The notes below the pieces were generated by a model that was given only the letters and a program-made list of their open reading frames with translations, did no database searches and had not been told where the DNA came from. Positions 25,360 to 33,638 of a DNA stretch of 64,000 nt are shown in pieces (the stretch's first letter is position 1; each line of letters begins with the position of its first letter). Both the position numbers and the translations under genes were made by a program. This DNA is from Streptomyces sp. NBC_00690 (lineage in GTDB: Bacteria > Actinomycetota > Actinomycetes > Streptomycetales > Streptomycetaceae). The stretch is taken from contig NZ_CP109009.1 in the NCBI RefSeq assembly GCF_036226685.1, positions 2,604,001-2,668,000 of the forward strand, read 5' to 3'.

Positions 25360-26589
25360 TCAGTCCGCGGCGCGAATTTGGTGGAGCCATTCGCGGGTGA
25401 TTGAGGCGTCGGGTGCGGTGACCCGAAGTTGCTTGGTGAAGCCACCGAGCATGTGAGGAATGCGCCCGCTCTCTGTCGACCACGGCGGCGGAATCACGGT
25501 GGCAGCTGTAGCGCACGCCTGCTCGATGTCTCTCTGTCGTAGCTGCGCCTGCGCTGCGTGAACTGTGTAGTAGGCGCGGTTGCGGTGTTGTTCGGGGCGA
25601 AGTCCGGCGATGGAACGATGAAAGCGGGCTTCGGCAGCCTCCGGCTCGCCGAGGTGAAGGTGGGCGACTCCGAGCAGGCCGTCCAACTCGCTCCGGGTGT
25701 AGAACTCCATTGCGACCGGCCGGTGGGCTGCTAGATCTGCTCGACCGAAGGCAAGTTCCGCGCGGTCCAATGCTCGCCGCGCCCGGGCCGGCTCCTGCTT
25801 GGCCAGCGTCACGGCGAGACGCGCGTTGGTAAGGGAGGCGTATAGGGGATCCCTGCGGTGTACGGAGGTCAGAGCTGCGGCCTCGTTGGCCGCAGTGGCT
25901 TCGATCCAGTTTCCGCGCTGGATCGCCAGACTGGAAGCAAAGCGCCACACCTGATGCTGGACCAGCCCGTCGCGGGATAGCCCGGCCAGAGTCACAGCCG
26001 TCTCCATATGGCGGCCTGCCTGGTCCAACCGTCGTGAGTCGATCGCAGCCCATAAGGCGAGCGCACGGAAGGAAGCCGCCAGGGAGTAGAGCCGGCTGCG
26101 GATGCGCGTGGTAGCGCGACCGGTTGTCTGGAGGCTTACGGCGTGGTCGCTCAGGGAGACCGCCCTCCGTTCCAGCTCGGGTCCGCCGCCATTTTGGTCA
26201 TCGAGTCGCAACAGGTTGCCCAGATCGTCTTGCAAGCGCTGCACATCGCTTGCACCCAGGGTGAAGGGGGCAGCGGAGGTGATTCCGGCAGCGAGTCCGG
26301 TACCGGCAGCGATGAACCTGCGGCGTTTCACAGGATCTCCCTCCTCGGACAGTTGCGGGCTGGGAGTCGACGAGGACTTGCCCCTGGGAATGAACCCTAG
26401 TTCGAGTGCGGTCAGGCCGGTGATCTGCTGAAGAGCGATTCGGGTGACGGTCTTGGGCCACCGGACCCTTCCGGCACGCCAGTCGCGCACCGTCGACCCA
26501 TCGACGCCGCCAGGCTTCCCAGTGAGATCTCCGATGGCCCGATTTACCTGTTCTGCAAGCAAGTTGGAGCTGACCCCGTGATCAGTCAT
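25360..26589 (-). CDS. XRE-like HTH regulator with TPR-type C-terminus
   Basis: This 409-aa protein has an N-terminal HTH region at about 1-60 (NLLAEQVNRAIGDLTGKPGG, then STVRDWRAGRVRWPKT), a short hydrophobic segment at about 90-110 (RRRFIAAGTGLAAGITSAAP), and about 280 residues of helical repeats like degenerate TPRs. This plan is frequent in Streptomyces regulators that sense a peptide or small ligand. Start is uncertain: MTDHGVSS has no ribosome site, and an upstream GTG (VKLVAW) is possible. The GNAT gene follows after 10 bp. It diverges from the TTA-containing ATPase gene. Confidence 0.78.
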   Translation of the reverse strand: MTDHGVSSNLLAEQVNRAIGDLTGKPGGVDGSTVRDWRAGRVRWPKTVTRIALQQITGLTALELGFIPRGKSSSTPSPQLSEEGDPVKRRRFIAAGTGLAAGITSAAPFTLGASDVQRLQDDLGNLLRLDDQNGGGPELERRAVSLSDHAVSLQTTGRATTRIRSRLYSLAASFRALALWAAIDSRRLDQAGRHMETAVTLAGLSRDGLVQHQVWRFASSLAIQRGNWIEATAANEAAALTSVHRRDPLYASLTNARLAVTLAKQEPARARRALDRAELAFGRADLAAHRPVAMEFYTRSELDGLLGVAHLHLGEPEAAEARFHRSIAGLRPEQHRNRAYYTVHAAQAQLRQRDIEQACATAATVIPPPWSTESGRIPHMLGGFTKQLRVTAPDASITREWLHQIRAAD

Positions 26590-26909
26590 CCATGCGACAA
26601 GTTTCACATTTTGGGTCGGGAGCACTTGATGAGCGTAGAGGAATCCGGCTGCCAACAGAGGTAAAGCAGGGGTCAAATCGGCCTATCCGCAGGAGAGTTG
26701 AATTTCCCGTATCGCCCTCCCCGACGGCTCAGGTCATGCCGTTGAGTAGTCACGCAGACCCGCTCCGCAATCCGTACACCCTCATCACCTCCCCCTCGGG
26801 CTGACCTCTCCACTGCCCGTGACACCCGTTTTATCCGCATCTATCTCAGCGGATGGCAGCCGACCGCCTTACACACTTGCGGCGGCTGCTCCCGGACTGA
26901 GGAGCCCTC
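26590..26909. other. Divergent intergenic region with an inverted repeat
   Basis: This 320-bp gap between the XRE-TPR gene and the ATPase gene holds no gene I can support. It contains the inverted repeat ATCCGC (26833-26838) / GCGGAT (26849-26854), about 60 bp before the ATPase start, which could be an operator for the XRE-type regulator. Confidence 0.35.
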
Positions 26910-27875
26910 ATGGACCCCTTGTCGGATGGCAAGATCACACAGCTAGTAGCCAGTGGCGGTCGTTCCTCTGGTCGCTGGATACTGGCCGCTGGCCCGTCGG
27001 AGCCGCAGGCGTCTCGGGAGTGGCAGGAGGTCGGGGCTGCTTGGCTGCGTCCCGGTGAGTTGTTCGGGGCGATCACTGTCCCGGCTGACCTGGTTCATGC
27101 CGCCATCGGTCTGGCGGAGCCGACGAAGTGCGCGGACCCGCTCGCCGAACTCCTTGAAGGGGGACCGGTCTTCTTCACTCAGGCCGGCTTCGGCCGGGGG
27201 CCGTCGTACACGGCTCTCGTACCGGCAGCCGCTGGAATGCGGTGGGCGATGGTCGGCACGATGGCGCACCCCCACCGGGCTTTACTCCATGTCCCCGCAC
27301 CTGACGTGCAGGAGCACCGGGACGAAGGCCCGTGGTGGGTGGTCCCTCCCAGCGGTCCCGGTGTGCTCTGCCCGCCCCACAGACTCACCGCCCTGGTCAC
27401 CGTGGGGCAGAACGTCCTGAGCGGGTCGCACGATGCGGCAGGTCGAAGAGACAACACCACTGCCATCGCGGCCAGTCCCGTCTACACGGAGACTCTGCCG
27501 AGGGTTCCTGAGTCGGCGCGGAGCGCCCGTTGCCTCGTGTCCTCGGCGCTCAGCGCATGGGGCTTGGAAAACGTGGCCGACGCGGCGCAGTTGGTGGTGT
27601 CGGAGTTAGTCGCGAACGCTTTCGTGCACGCGTCGGGGCCCCGGATTCGGGTGACCGTGACGAGGCAGGACCGGACGTCTGTGCGGGTGGCGGTGGTGGA
27701 TGAGTCTCAGGCCCTCCCCCGTAGTCGAAGCGTGGGTGACCAGGCTGAATCGGGCCGGGGTCTGGCGCTCGTGGCTGCGCACTGCGGAGGCCAGTGGGGC
27801 GTAGAGCTCCTGGACCAGGGTGGTAAGGCCGTCTGGGCCATCGTTGCAGCCGGCGACCACTCCACGCCGCGGTGA
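26910..27875 (+). CDS. Fusion of a Prim-Pol-like N-domain and an RsbW-like ATPase, with two TTA codons
   Basis: This 321-aa protein has two parts. Residues about 35-180 (EVGAAWLRPGELFGAITVPA, GPVFFTQAGFG, GPWWVVPPSG) loosely resemble the back half of the Prim-Pol-like protein at 61591. Residues about 190-315 are a GHKL ATPase (VVSELVANAFVHASG, AVVDESQALP, SGRGLALVAAHCGG). Leu125 (27282-27284) and Leu233 (27606-27608) are TTA codons, so translation should depend on bldA tRNA. The ATG follows GAGGAG. The next gene overlaps it by 4 nt. The ATPase may regulate a sigma-factor antagonist; no partner is visible. Confidence 0.7.
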   Translation: MDPLSDGKITQLVASGGRSSGRWILAAGPSEPQASREWQEVGAAWLRPGELFGAITVPADLVHAAIGLAEPTKCADPLAELLEGGPVFFTQAGFGRGPSYTALVPAAAGMRWAMVGTMAHPHRALLHVPAPDVQEHRDEGPWWVVPPSGPGVLCPPHRLTALVTVGQNVLSGSHDAAGRRDNTTAIAASPVYTETLPRVPESARSARCLVSSALSAWGLENVADAAQLVVSELVANAFVHASGPRIRVTVTRQDRTSVRVAVVDESQALPRSRSVGDQAESGRGLALVAAHCGGQWGVELLDQGGKAVWAIVAAGDHSTPR

Positions 27876-28384
27876 GCGGGCTCCCCCAGCGTTCGTCGCG
27901 GAACGGTACGGGTTTTGAGGAGTGTTTCCTGTACTGGGCCGAGGTGGCCGCTGACTGTCTCCCCGAGCCTCCCGAGCCCAAGCCCATCTGTCTCGGTGCG
28001 TTCGTGACTCCGTATGCAGCGCGAGCGGTGCGGTGGCTGTGTGTGCAGGCGGAGCGCCTCGCCAACGGCCTGGATCCCGATCCCGACGTTCCGTGGTCGG
28101 CTGCGCTCTTCTCCGTCGACGCCCGGACAGCGCTCGATCTCGACCTCGGTGACGCGCCGACCCTGCTACGGGCCTGGATCGCGGATGAAGACGCTCGGCG
28201 CGAGGTCGTGCAGGACCTCAAGGCCGGTCACGAGTTCTCCTTGGAAGCCGCTGACTGGACAGGTCGATACAAGCTGACGGCCTGGTCGTGGAGGACTTCC
28301 GCCCAAGTCGACCTCAGCTCATTCGGTACCCCCTGGCCGCACATCGGAAGCCGTGACAACAGGACCCTCAGCTCACCGCACTGA
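27872..28384 (+). CDS. Hypothetical protein, translationally coupled to the ATPase fusion
   Basis: This 170-aa protein has no family I recognise. The GTG start overlaps the preceding TGA (GTGA), so translation is coupled to the ATPase gene. The sequence is acidic and mainly helical: FEECFLYWAEVAADCLPEP, YAARAVRWLCVQAERLANGL, DAPTLLRAWIADEDARREV. No signal peptide or membrane segment is seen. Tight coupling suggests it is the partner of the ATPase, for example as substrate or adaptor, but that is inference. Confidence 0.62.
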   Translation: MSGLPQRSSRNGTGFEECFLYWAEVAADCLPEPPEPKPICLGAFVTPYAARAVRWLCVQAERLANGLDPDPDVPWSAALFSVDARTALDLDLGDAPTLLRAWIADEDARREVVQDLKAGHEFSLEAADWTGRYKLTAWSWRTSAQVDLSSFGTPWPHIGSRDNRTLSSPH

Positions 28385-28437
28385 GTGACCTCCAGGCCCC
28401 CACGCCGCCCCGCCCTCTCGACATCTCAGGACATGCC

Positions 28438-29223
28438 ATGAACTCGCCCACCGGGGCCTTCAGCGACGCCCTCTCAGAAGTTGACCTCGCCATGCGCGAG
28501 CTGATCGAGGCCCTGAAGGCCCGTGGCCATTGGGCCCTCGTGGACCAGACCGCTTCAGAGGCGGTTACGGTGCATTTCCACTCCCCGATCCGATTCACCC
28601 TGGCAGGGGTTCCTGCCTACCCGCTGGACTGCGACGATGACCGCCGTACCTTGCAACAGGCCCTCCACAGGCAGGAGGTCAACGCGCAGATCACCGTCTC
28701 CCCCTGGTATGAACGGGGCCCCTTCCTCACCCTGGCCACCCCCGCCGACGCGAAGCGCTTGACCACTCTGATCTGGCAGGAGATGCCGGAGTCCGGCCTC
28801 CTCAAGCATCGCCTGGGCGCCGCCCTCCATGCTGCCGGCGTAGAGGTCAGCGACACGTGGATCAACGATCTGGGCGTGGAGATCGGGACGATCAGCGCAA
28901 GCGACGCCCTCACCTTGATCACGGTTCTCGGGGGGAAGCATCCGCCCCGAGCCAACCCGGCCAACGGGCGAAACACCGAAGGGATCACGGACCGCCTCCG
29001 CGGCCGGCTCCGCCGCCTGGCCCCTCGGATCAAGGTCACCCCGCATCCGGCCTGCACCAGTTGTGTTCAAGACCGACCCCACCAGATCCGTATCGGCACG
29101 GCCACGTTGGAGCAGATCAGCGACCTGATCGGCGCCATTGAGGCCGGAACCGAGGCACCAGAGCGCTCCTGCCGGCATCGTCCGGTGCTCCGGGCACGGG
29201 GCCGGGCCGGTGATGGTGCCTGA
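28438..29223 (+). CDS. Hypothetical protein, third gene of the ATPase operon
   Basis: This 261-aa protein has no recognised domain. It is soluble, with an N-terminal helix (FSDALSEVDLAMRELIEALK) and alternating strands (VTVHFHSPIRFTLAGVPAYP). A basic C-terminal third carries a possible metal knuckle (HPACTSC, then SCRHRP). It follows the coupled gene by 53 bp on the same strand with a weak AGGA site, so it is probably in the operon. Codon use looks native. It may be a DNA-associated protein given the basic tail, but this is only suggestive. Confidence 0.6.
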   Translation: MNSPTGAFSDALSEVDLAMRELIEALKARGHWALVDQTASEAVTVHFHSPIRFTLAGVPAYPLDCDDDRRTLQQALHRQEVNAQITVSPWYERGPFLTLATPADAKRLTTLIWQEMPESGLLKHRLGAALHAAGVEVSDTWINDLGVEIGTISASDALTLITVLGGKHPPRANPANGRNTEGITDRLRGRLRRLAPRIKVTPHPACTSCVQDRPHQIRIGTATLEQISDLIGAIEAGTEAPERSCRHRPVLRARGRAGDGA

Positions 29224-29358
29224 TCCTCCGGGGTTGGTCGCCCAGGCACCAGACAACAGGCACCTGGGCCGTCGTCCGGTGCCCCGGCGAGCGGGCCGAT
29301 GGGTACCAGGGCTGTCGTCGACACATGATCGCCTACCCATGGGTACGCGCTGTTCATA

Positions 29359-29373
29359 TACCCGGTGGGGGTA
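29359..29373. promoter_or_regulatory. CsoR-type copper operator
   Basis: TACCC-GGTGG-GGGTA is an exact TACCC-N5-GGGTA inverted repeat, the site type reported for the copper-sensing repressor CsoR in Streptomyces. It shares two bases with the downstream -10 hexamer at 29372, so bound repressor would block the promoter of the DUF6153/multicopper-oxidase unit. Confidence 0.75.
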
Positions 29374-29377
29374 AGAT
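29372..29377 (+). promoter_or_regulatory. Candidate -10 (TAAGAT), leaderless start at 29385
   Basis: TAAGAT lies 7 nt before the ATG of the DUF6153 gene and overlaps the end of the CsoR-type operator. Confidence 0.6.
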
Positions 29378-29384
29378 TCCCTCC

Positions 29385-29936
29385 ATGGAACTGGGGAACG
29401 GCCGGCGGACGGGACAGCTGCTGCTGTTGGTCGCGCTGCTGTTCGGCCTCGCCACCATGCACACGGTGGGGCATCCCGCGCCGTCGAGCGCCACGGCCGC
29501 CCCCGAGCAGTCCCCGTACCCGACCACCTCGCACCCCACCGCCCGCTACGGCTCCCACGAGGTCGATTCCTCCGAGGACGGTTCCCATCAGGGCGCCGGA
29601 CGGGGTCCGGTCTCCGGGCCAGGTGCGGCAGTGGCAGGCCCTCTGGTCGAAGGGGCGCTCGACCCGCCCCACCTGCCGTCGACGTCCGTACTGCCGGTGC
29701 AGCACGGTGCCAAGGACGCCCACGGCGGCGACCACGGGATGGATCCGTCCACGGTCTGTCTGGCCGTGCTCGCCGCCACCGGCGTCGCACTCGCCGTCAC
29801 CGGCGACTGGTGGGAGCTGCCTGCGGCCACCCACCCCTCCGTGCGCGGTGTCGGCGTGCGGGCCGTCGACACCCTGCGTCCCGCCCCACCGCCTCCCCGC
29901 ACCCTCCTGGCCCAACTGTCGGTGCTGCGGACCTAG
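29385..29936 (+). CDS. DUF6153 family secreted/membrane protein, copper-regulated
   Basis: This 183-aa protein begins MELGNGRRTGQLLLLVALLF and has an N-terminal hydrophobic segment, then a His-rich middle (HGAKDAHGGDHGMD), a second hydrophobic stretch containing Cys (STVCLAVLAATGVALAVTG), and the C-terminal LLAQLSVLRT shared with the protein at 20800. The His-rich region suggests metal binding. Its promoter overlaps a CsoR-type operator and the multicopper oxidase gene follows after 83 bp, so a role in extracytoplasmic copper handling is inferred. The family has no known activity. Confidence 0.7.
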   Translation: MELGNGRRTGQLLLLVALLFGLATMHTVGHPAPSSATAAPEQSPYPTTSHPTARYGSHEVDSSEDGSHQGAGRGPVSGPGAAVAGPLVEGALDPPHLPSTSVLPVQHGAKDAHGGDHGMDPSTVCLAVLAATGVALAVTGDWWELPAATHPSVRGVGVRAVDTLRPAPPPPRTLLAQLSVLRT

Positions 29937-30019
29937 GCCGAGCCCTCGCCGTCCCCGCGGCGAACGCGCGTCCGTCCACAGCTGCTCCATCGACACACCA
30001 CCACGAGGTGCACTCAGTC

Positions 30020-31624
30020 ATGCGTTCACACATCACCCGCCGCTCCATGGTCGGAGCCTCCCTGGCCGTCGCCGGGACCGGAGTCCTCGCCGCCTGCTCG
30101 ACCTCCGGTTCGGGCGGGGGCCACGCCGGGCACGGCGGCGGAGGGAAGGCCAGCGCCCCCGGCAAGACCCCGCAGGGCTTCGTCGCCCCCGACGGCCCCG
30201 AGGTCCGGGCCGCCGAAGCCAAACGCGGTACGGGACCCGAGCGAAAGGTGAAGCTCACCGCCGTCGCCACCACCCTCGACCTCGGCGGCGGCCGTACCGT
30301 CCGCTCCTGGGCGTACGGCGACGACCTCCCCGGGCGGGAGGTCCGGGTGACCGCAGGGGACACCCTCGCTCTCACCCTCGCCAACCACCTCCCGCAGTCG
30401 ACCTCGCTGCACTGGCACGGGCTCGCGCTGCGCAACGACATGGACGGGGTCCCCGGGCTGACCCAGCAGCCCGTCAAGCCCGGGGCGACCTTCGACTACC
30501 GATTCACGGTCGCGCACCCCGGGACGTACTGGTTCCACCCCCACTCCGGCGTCCAGCAGGACCGCGGACTGTACGCACCGCTGATCGTCGAGGACCCCAA
30601 GGAGCCGCTGGCGTACGACAAGGAGTGGGTCATCGTCCTCGACGACTGGGTCGACGGGGTGGACGGCTCGACGCCGGACGCGGTGCTGGCGGAACTGAGC
30701 AAGGGCATGGGAGGCGGCGGCCACGAGGGGCACGGGGGCATGGCGCCCATGTCACTCGACACCGAGGAGACGCCCGGCCCGGGGAAGGGGCCGTCCCGGA
30801 TGATGATGGGTGCGAAGAGCGATCTACTCGGCGGGGACGCCGGGGACGTGGCCTATCCGCACTACCTGATCAACGGGCGCACCCCCGAGGCGCCCACCTC
30901 CTTCAGCGCCCGTCCTGGCGACCGCATCCGACTGCGCATCATCAACGCGGGCGGGGACACCGCCTTCCGGGTGGCGCTCGGCGGCCATGAGCTGACCGTG
31001 ACCCACACCGACGGCTTCCCCGTCCAGCACGCGAAGACCGATGCACTCCTGCTGGGGATGGGCGAGCGCTACGACGTCCTGGTCACCGCGGGCAACGGGG
31101 TCTTCCCGCTCACCGCGGTCGCCGAGGGCAAGAAGGCCGCCGCCCTGGCGCTCCTGCGGACCGGGGGCGGTGCGGCGCCGGCCGCTTCGGTCCGGCCGAA
31201 GGAGTTGGACGGACGCGTGGTGAGCGCCGATGCCCTGCGCGCGCACGCCTCAGTCGCCCTGCCCGCGCGCAGTCCCGACCGTACGATCAAGATCAAGCTG
31301 ACGGGCGGCATGGCGAAGTACGACTGGGGCTTCGACGGCCGGAGCTACTCACCCGAGCCCCGCCACGCGGTCCGCTCCGGGGAGCGGGTCCGTCTGGTCT
31401 TCACCAACCCCACCGCGATGTGGCATCCGCTGCATCTGCACGGACACACCTTCGCCCTCGCGAACAGGGCGGGCGGCGCCCGCAAGGACACCTCGGTGAT
31501 CCTGCCGAACGGCAAGCTCACCGTTGACTTCGACGCGGACAACCCGGGGCTGTGGATGATCCACTGCCACAACGTCTACCACGCCGAGGCGGGCATGATG
31601 ACGGCACTCGGCTACCTGAGGTGA
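30020..31624 (+). CDS. Multicopper oxidase (three-domain, lipoprotein with Tat-like signal)
   Basis: This 534-aa extracytoplasmic enzyme probably oxidises cuprous ions or phenolics. The N-terminus is ITRRSMVGASLAVAGTGVLA followed by a lipobox AAC, combining a Tat-like RR with lipid anchoring. All copper ligands are present: HWHG, HPHSG, HPLHLHGH and HCHNVYHAEAGM, the last including the axial Met of the type 1 site. A Met/His-rich insert (GGGGHEGHGGMAPMSL) in the middle may bind Cu(I), as in CueO. The ATG follows GAGGTG. It lies behind a CsoR-type promoter and DUF6153, supporting copper detoxification. Confidence 0.9.
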   Translation: MRSHITRRSMVGASLAVAGTGVLAACSTSGSGGGHAGHGGGGKASAPGKTPQGFVAPDGPEVRAAEAKRGTGPERKVKLTAVATTLDLGGGRTVRSWAYGDDLPGREVRVTAGDTLALTLANHLPQSTSLHWHGLALRNDMDGVPGLTQQPVKPGATFDYRFTVAHPGTYWFHPHSGVQQDRGLYAPLIVEDPKEPLAYDKEWVIVLDDWVDGVDGSTPDAVLAELSKGMGGGGHEGHGGMAPMSLDTEETPGPGKGPSRMMMGAKSDLLGGDAGDVAYPHYLINGRTPEAPTSFSARPGDRIRLRIINAGGDTAFRVALGGHELTVTHTDGFPVQHAKTDALLLGMGERYDVLVTAGNGVFPLTAVAEGKKAAALALLRTGGGAAPAASVRPKELDGRVVSADALRAHASVALPARSPDRTIKIKLTGGMAKYDWGFDGRSYSPEPRHAVRSGERVRLVFTNPTAMWHPLHLHGHTFALANRAGGARKDTSVILPNGKLTVDFDADNPGLWMIHCHNVYHAEAGMMTALGYLR

Positions 31625-31637
31625 CACACCGCTGACG

Positions 31638-31676
31638 GGTCGTGTCGTCGAGCAGCCGGGCTTCGACGACACGACC
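31638..31676 (+). terminator. Terminator of the copper unit
   Basis: GGTCGTGTCGTCGA / TCGACGACACGACC form a perfect 14-bp stem around an 11-nt loop, 13 bp after the oxidase stop codon and before the nadE promoter. Confidence 0.75.
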
Positions 31677-31780
31677 AGGGCCGTACCCGGGAGCTACCCC
31701 AACGACGTGCGCGCCCCCGCAGCGCACGTGCGTGGGGCGTCCCACACCCTCCGCCCAGGACATCGCGTCAGAAAGACGAT

Positions 31781-31786
31781 TACACT
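31781..31786 (+). promoter_or_regulatory. Candidate -10 (TACACT) for nadE
   Basis: TACACT lies 7 nt before the GTG start; the intervening G-run could alternatively serve as a ribosome site for a longer transcript. Confidence 0.4.
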
Positions 31787-31793
31787 GGGGGGC

Positions 31794-33551
31794 GTGCCTC
31801 AACTACGTCTCGCCCTGAATCAGATCGACTCCACCGTCGGAGACCTCACCGCGAACGCCGAGGCGGTCGTGCGGTGGACCCGGCACTGCGCCGAGCAGGG
31901 AGCGCACCTGGTCGCCTTCCCGGAGATGGTGCTGACCGGCTACCCCGTGGAGGACCTGGCTCTGCGGTCGTCCTTCGTGGAGGCGTCCCGGGCCACCGTG
32001 CGGGCGCTCGCCGTTCGACTGAAGGACGAGGGCCTCGGAGAGCTTCCGGTCGTGGTCGGCTACCTCGACCGCTCCGAGCGCCCCCAGCCCAAGTACGGCC
32101 AGCCGGCCGGAGCCCCGCGCAACGCGGCGGCCGTCCTGCACCGGGGCGAGGTGGTCCTCACCTTCGCCAAGCACCATCTGCCCAACTACGGCGTCTTCGA
32201 CGAGTTCCGCTACTTCGTGCCCGGGGACACCCTGCCCGTCATCCGGGTGCACGGGGTGGATGTGGCGCTCGCGATCTGTGAGGACCTCTGGCAGGACGGC
32301 GGTCGGGTGCCCGCCACCCGGTCGGCGGGCGCCGGGCTGCTGCTCTCCATCAACGCCTCGCCGTACGAGCGGATGAAGGACGACACCCGGCTGGAGTTGG
32401 TGCGCAAGCGCGCACAGGAGGCCGGGTGCACCACCGCCTATCTGGCGATGATGGGCGGACAGGACGAGTTGGTCTTCGACGGGGACTCGATCGTGGTCGA
32501 CGCGTCCGGCGAGGTCATCGCCCGTGCGCCGCAGTTCTCCGAGGGGTGCGTGGTGCTCGATCTTGAGCTGCCAGCCGCCGGGGACGCGCCGTCCGGTGTG
32601 GTGGACGACGGGCTGCGGATCGACCATGTGGTGCTCTTTGAGGACCCGCTGCCCGCCTATGAGGCCGAGGTCGCGGGCGGTTACGCGGAGCGTCTCGACG
32701 ACGACGAGGAGATCTACTCGGCGCTGGTCGTCGGGTTGCGCGCCTACGTGGCCAAGAACGGCTTCTCCTCGGTGCTGATCGGACTCTCCGGCGGTATCGA
32801 TTCCGCGCTGGTCGCGGCGATCGCCTGTGACGCGCTCGGCGCCCAGCACGTCTACGGCGTGTCCATGCCGTCCAAGTACTCGTCCGAGCACTCCAAGTCG
32901 GACGCGGCCGAACTCGCCCGGCGCACCGGCCTGAACTTCCGCACCGTCTCCATCGAGCCCATGTTCGACGCCTACATGAGCGGGCTGGCACTGACCGGGC
33001 TGGCAGAGGAGAACCTCCAGTCAAGGCTGCGGGGCACCACACTGATGGCGATCTCCAACCAGGAGGGCCAGATCGTGCTCGCCCCGGGTAACAAGTCCGA
33101 ACTGGCGGTGGGGTACTCCACCCTGTACGGCGACTCCGTCGGGGCGTACGGCCCGATCAAGGACGTCTACAAGACGACCGTCTTCCGGCTTGCGCGGTGG
33201 CGCAACCGCGCTGCTCAAGAACGCGGGCAGACGCCGCCGATCCCCGAGGACTCCATCAGCAAGCCGCCGAGCGCGGAACTGCGACCGGGCCAGGTGGACA
33301 CCGACTCACTGCCGGACTACGACGTACTGGACCGACTCCTGGAGTTGTACGTGGACCGGGACCAGGGCAAGGACGCGATCGTGGCGGCCGGATTCGACGA
33401 GGAGTTGGTGGCGCGGACCCTGCGCATGGTGGATATGGCCGAGTACAAGCGGCGCCAGTACCCGCCGGGCACCAAGATCTCTGCGAAGGGCTTCGGCAAG
33501 GACCGTCGACTGCCGATCACCAACCGTTGGCGGGAGTCGACCTCGCACTGA
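31794..33551 (+). CDS. nadE: Glutamine-dependent NAD+ synthetase
   Basis: This 585-aa enzyme amidates nicotinic acid adenine dinucleotide to NAD+ using glutamine. The N-terminal nitrilase-type glutaminase (about 1-270) has its Glu-Lys-Cys triad in FPEMVLTGYP, TFAKHHLPNYGVFDE and AICEDLWQ. The C-terminal ATP-pyrophosphatase synthetase domain has GLSGGIDSALVAAI and APGNKSELAVGYSTLYGD. Length matches bacterial two-domain NadE. GTG start follows a G-rich stretch and a leaderless-type -10. It appears monocistronic, closed by a hairpin shared with the convergent phosphatase-family gene. Confidence 0.96.
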   Translation: MPQLRLALNQIDSTVGDLTANAEAVVRWTRHCAEQGAHLVAFPEMVLTGYPVEDLALRSSFVEASRATVRALAVRLKDEGLGELPVVVGYLDRSERPQPKYGQPAGAPRNAAAVLHRGEVVLTFAKHHLPNYGVFDEFRYFVPGDTLPVIRVHGVDVALAICEDLWQDGGRVPATRSAGAGLLLSINASPYERMKDDTRLELVRKRAQEAGCTTAYLAMMGGQDELVFDGDSIVVDASGEVIARAPQFSEGCVVLDLELPAAGDAPSGVVDDGLRIDHVVLFEDPLPAYEAEVAGGYAERLDDDEEIYSALVVGLRAYVAKNGFSSVLIGLSGGIDSALVAAIACDALGAQHVYGVSMPSKYSSEHSKSDAAELARRTGLNFRTVSIEPMFDAYMSGLALTGLAEENLQSRLRGTTLMAISNQEGQIVLAPGNKSELAVGYSTLYGDSVGAYGPIKDVYKTTVFRLARWRNRAAQERGQTPPIPEDSISKPPSAELRPGQVDTDSLPDYDVLDRLLELYVDRDQGKDAIVAAGFDEELVARTLRMVDMAEYKRRQYPPGTKISAKGFGKDRRLPITNRWRESTSH

Positions 33552-33585
33552 GCCAGAGGTCCCTCGCGCATCACAGAACCACAGC

Positions 33586-33634
33586 GCCTCACGGCCCGAC
33601 GCCCTGACCTGCTCACCGCGCCGGGCCGTGAGGC
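33586..33634. terminator. Bidirectional hairpin between nadE and the convergent EEP-family gene
   Basis: GCCTCACGGCCCG (33586-33598) pairs perfectly with CGGGCCGTGAGGC (33622-33634) over a 23-nt loop. It is 34 bp after the nadE stop and 4 bp from the stop of the opposite gene. Confidence 0.65.
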
Positions 33635-33638
33635 CAGC

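Noticed and set aside
25360-29223. The accessory block as an integrative element
   Set aside because: It contains no integrase, excisionase, transfer or replication-initiator gene and no flanking direct repeats were noticed, so only a modest accessory island can be claimed.
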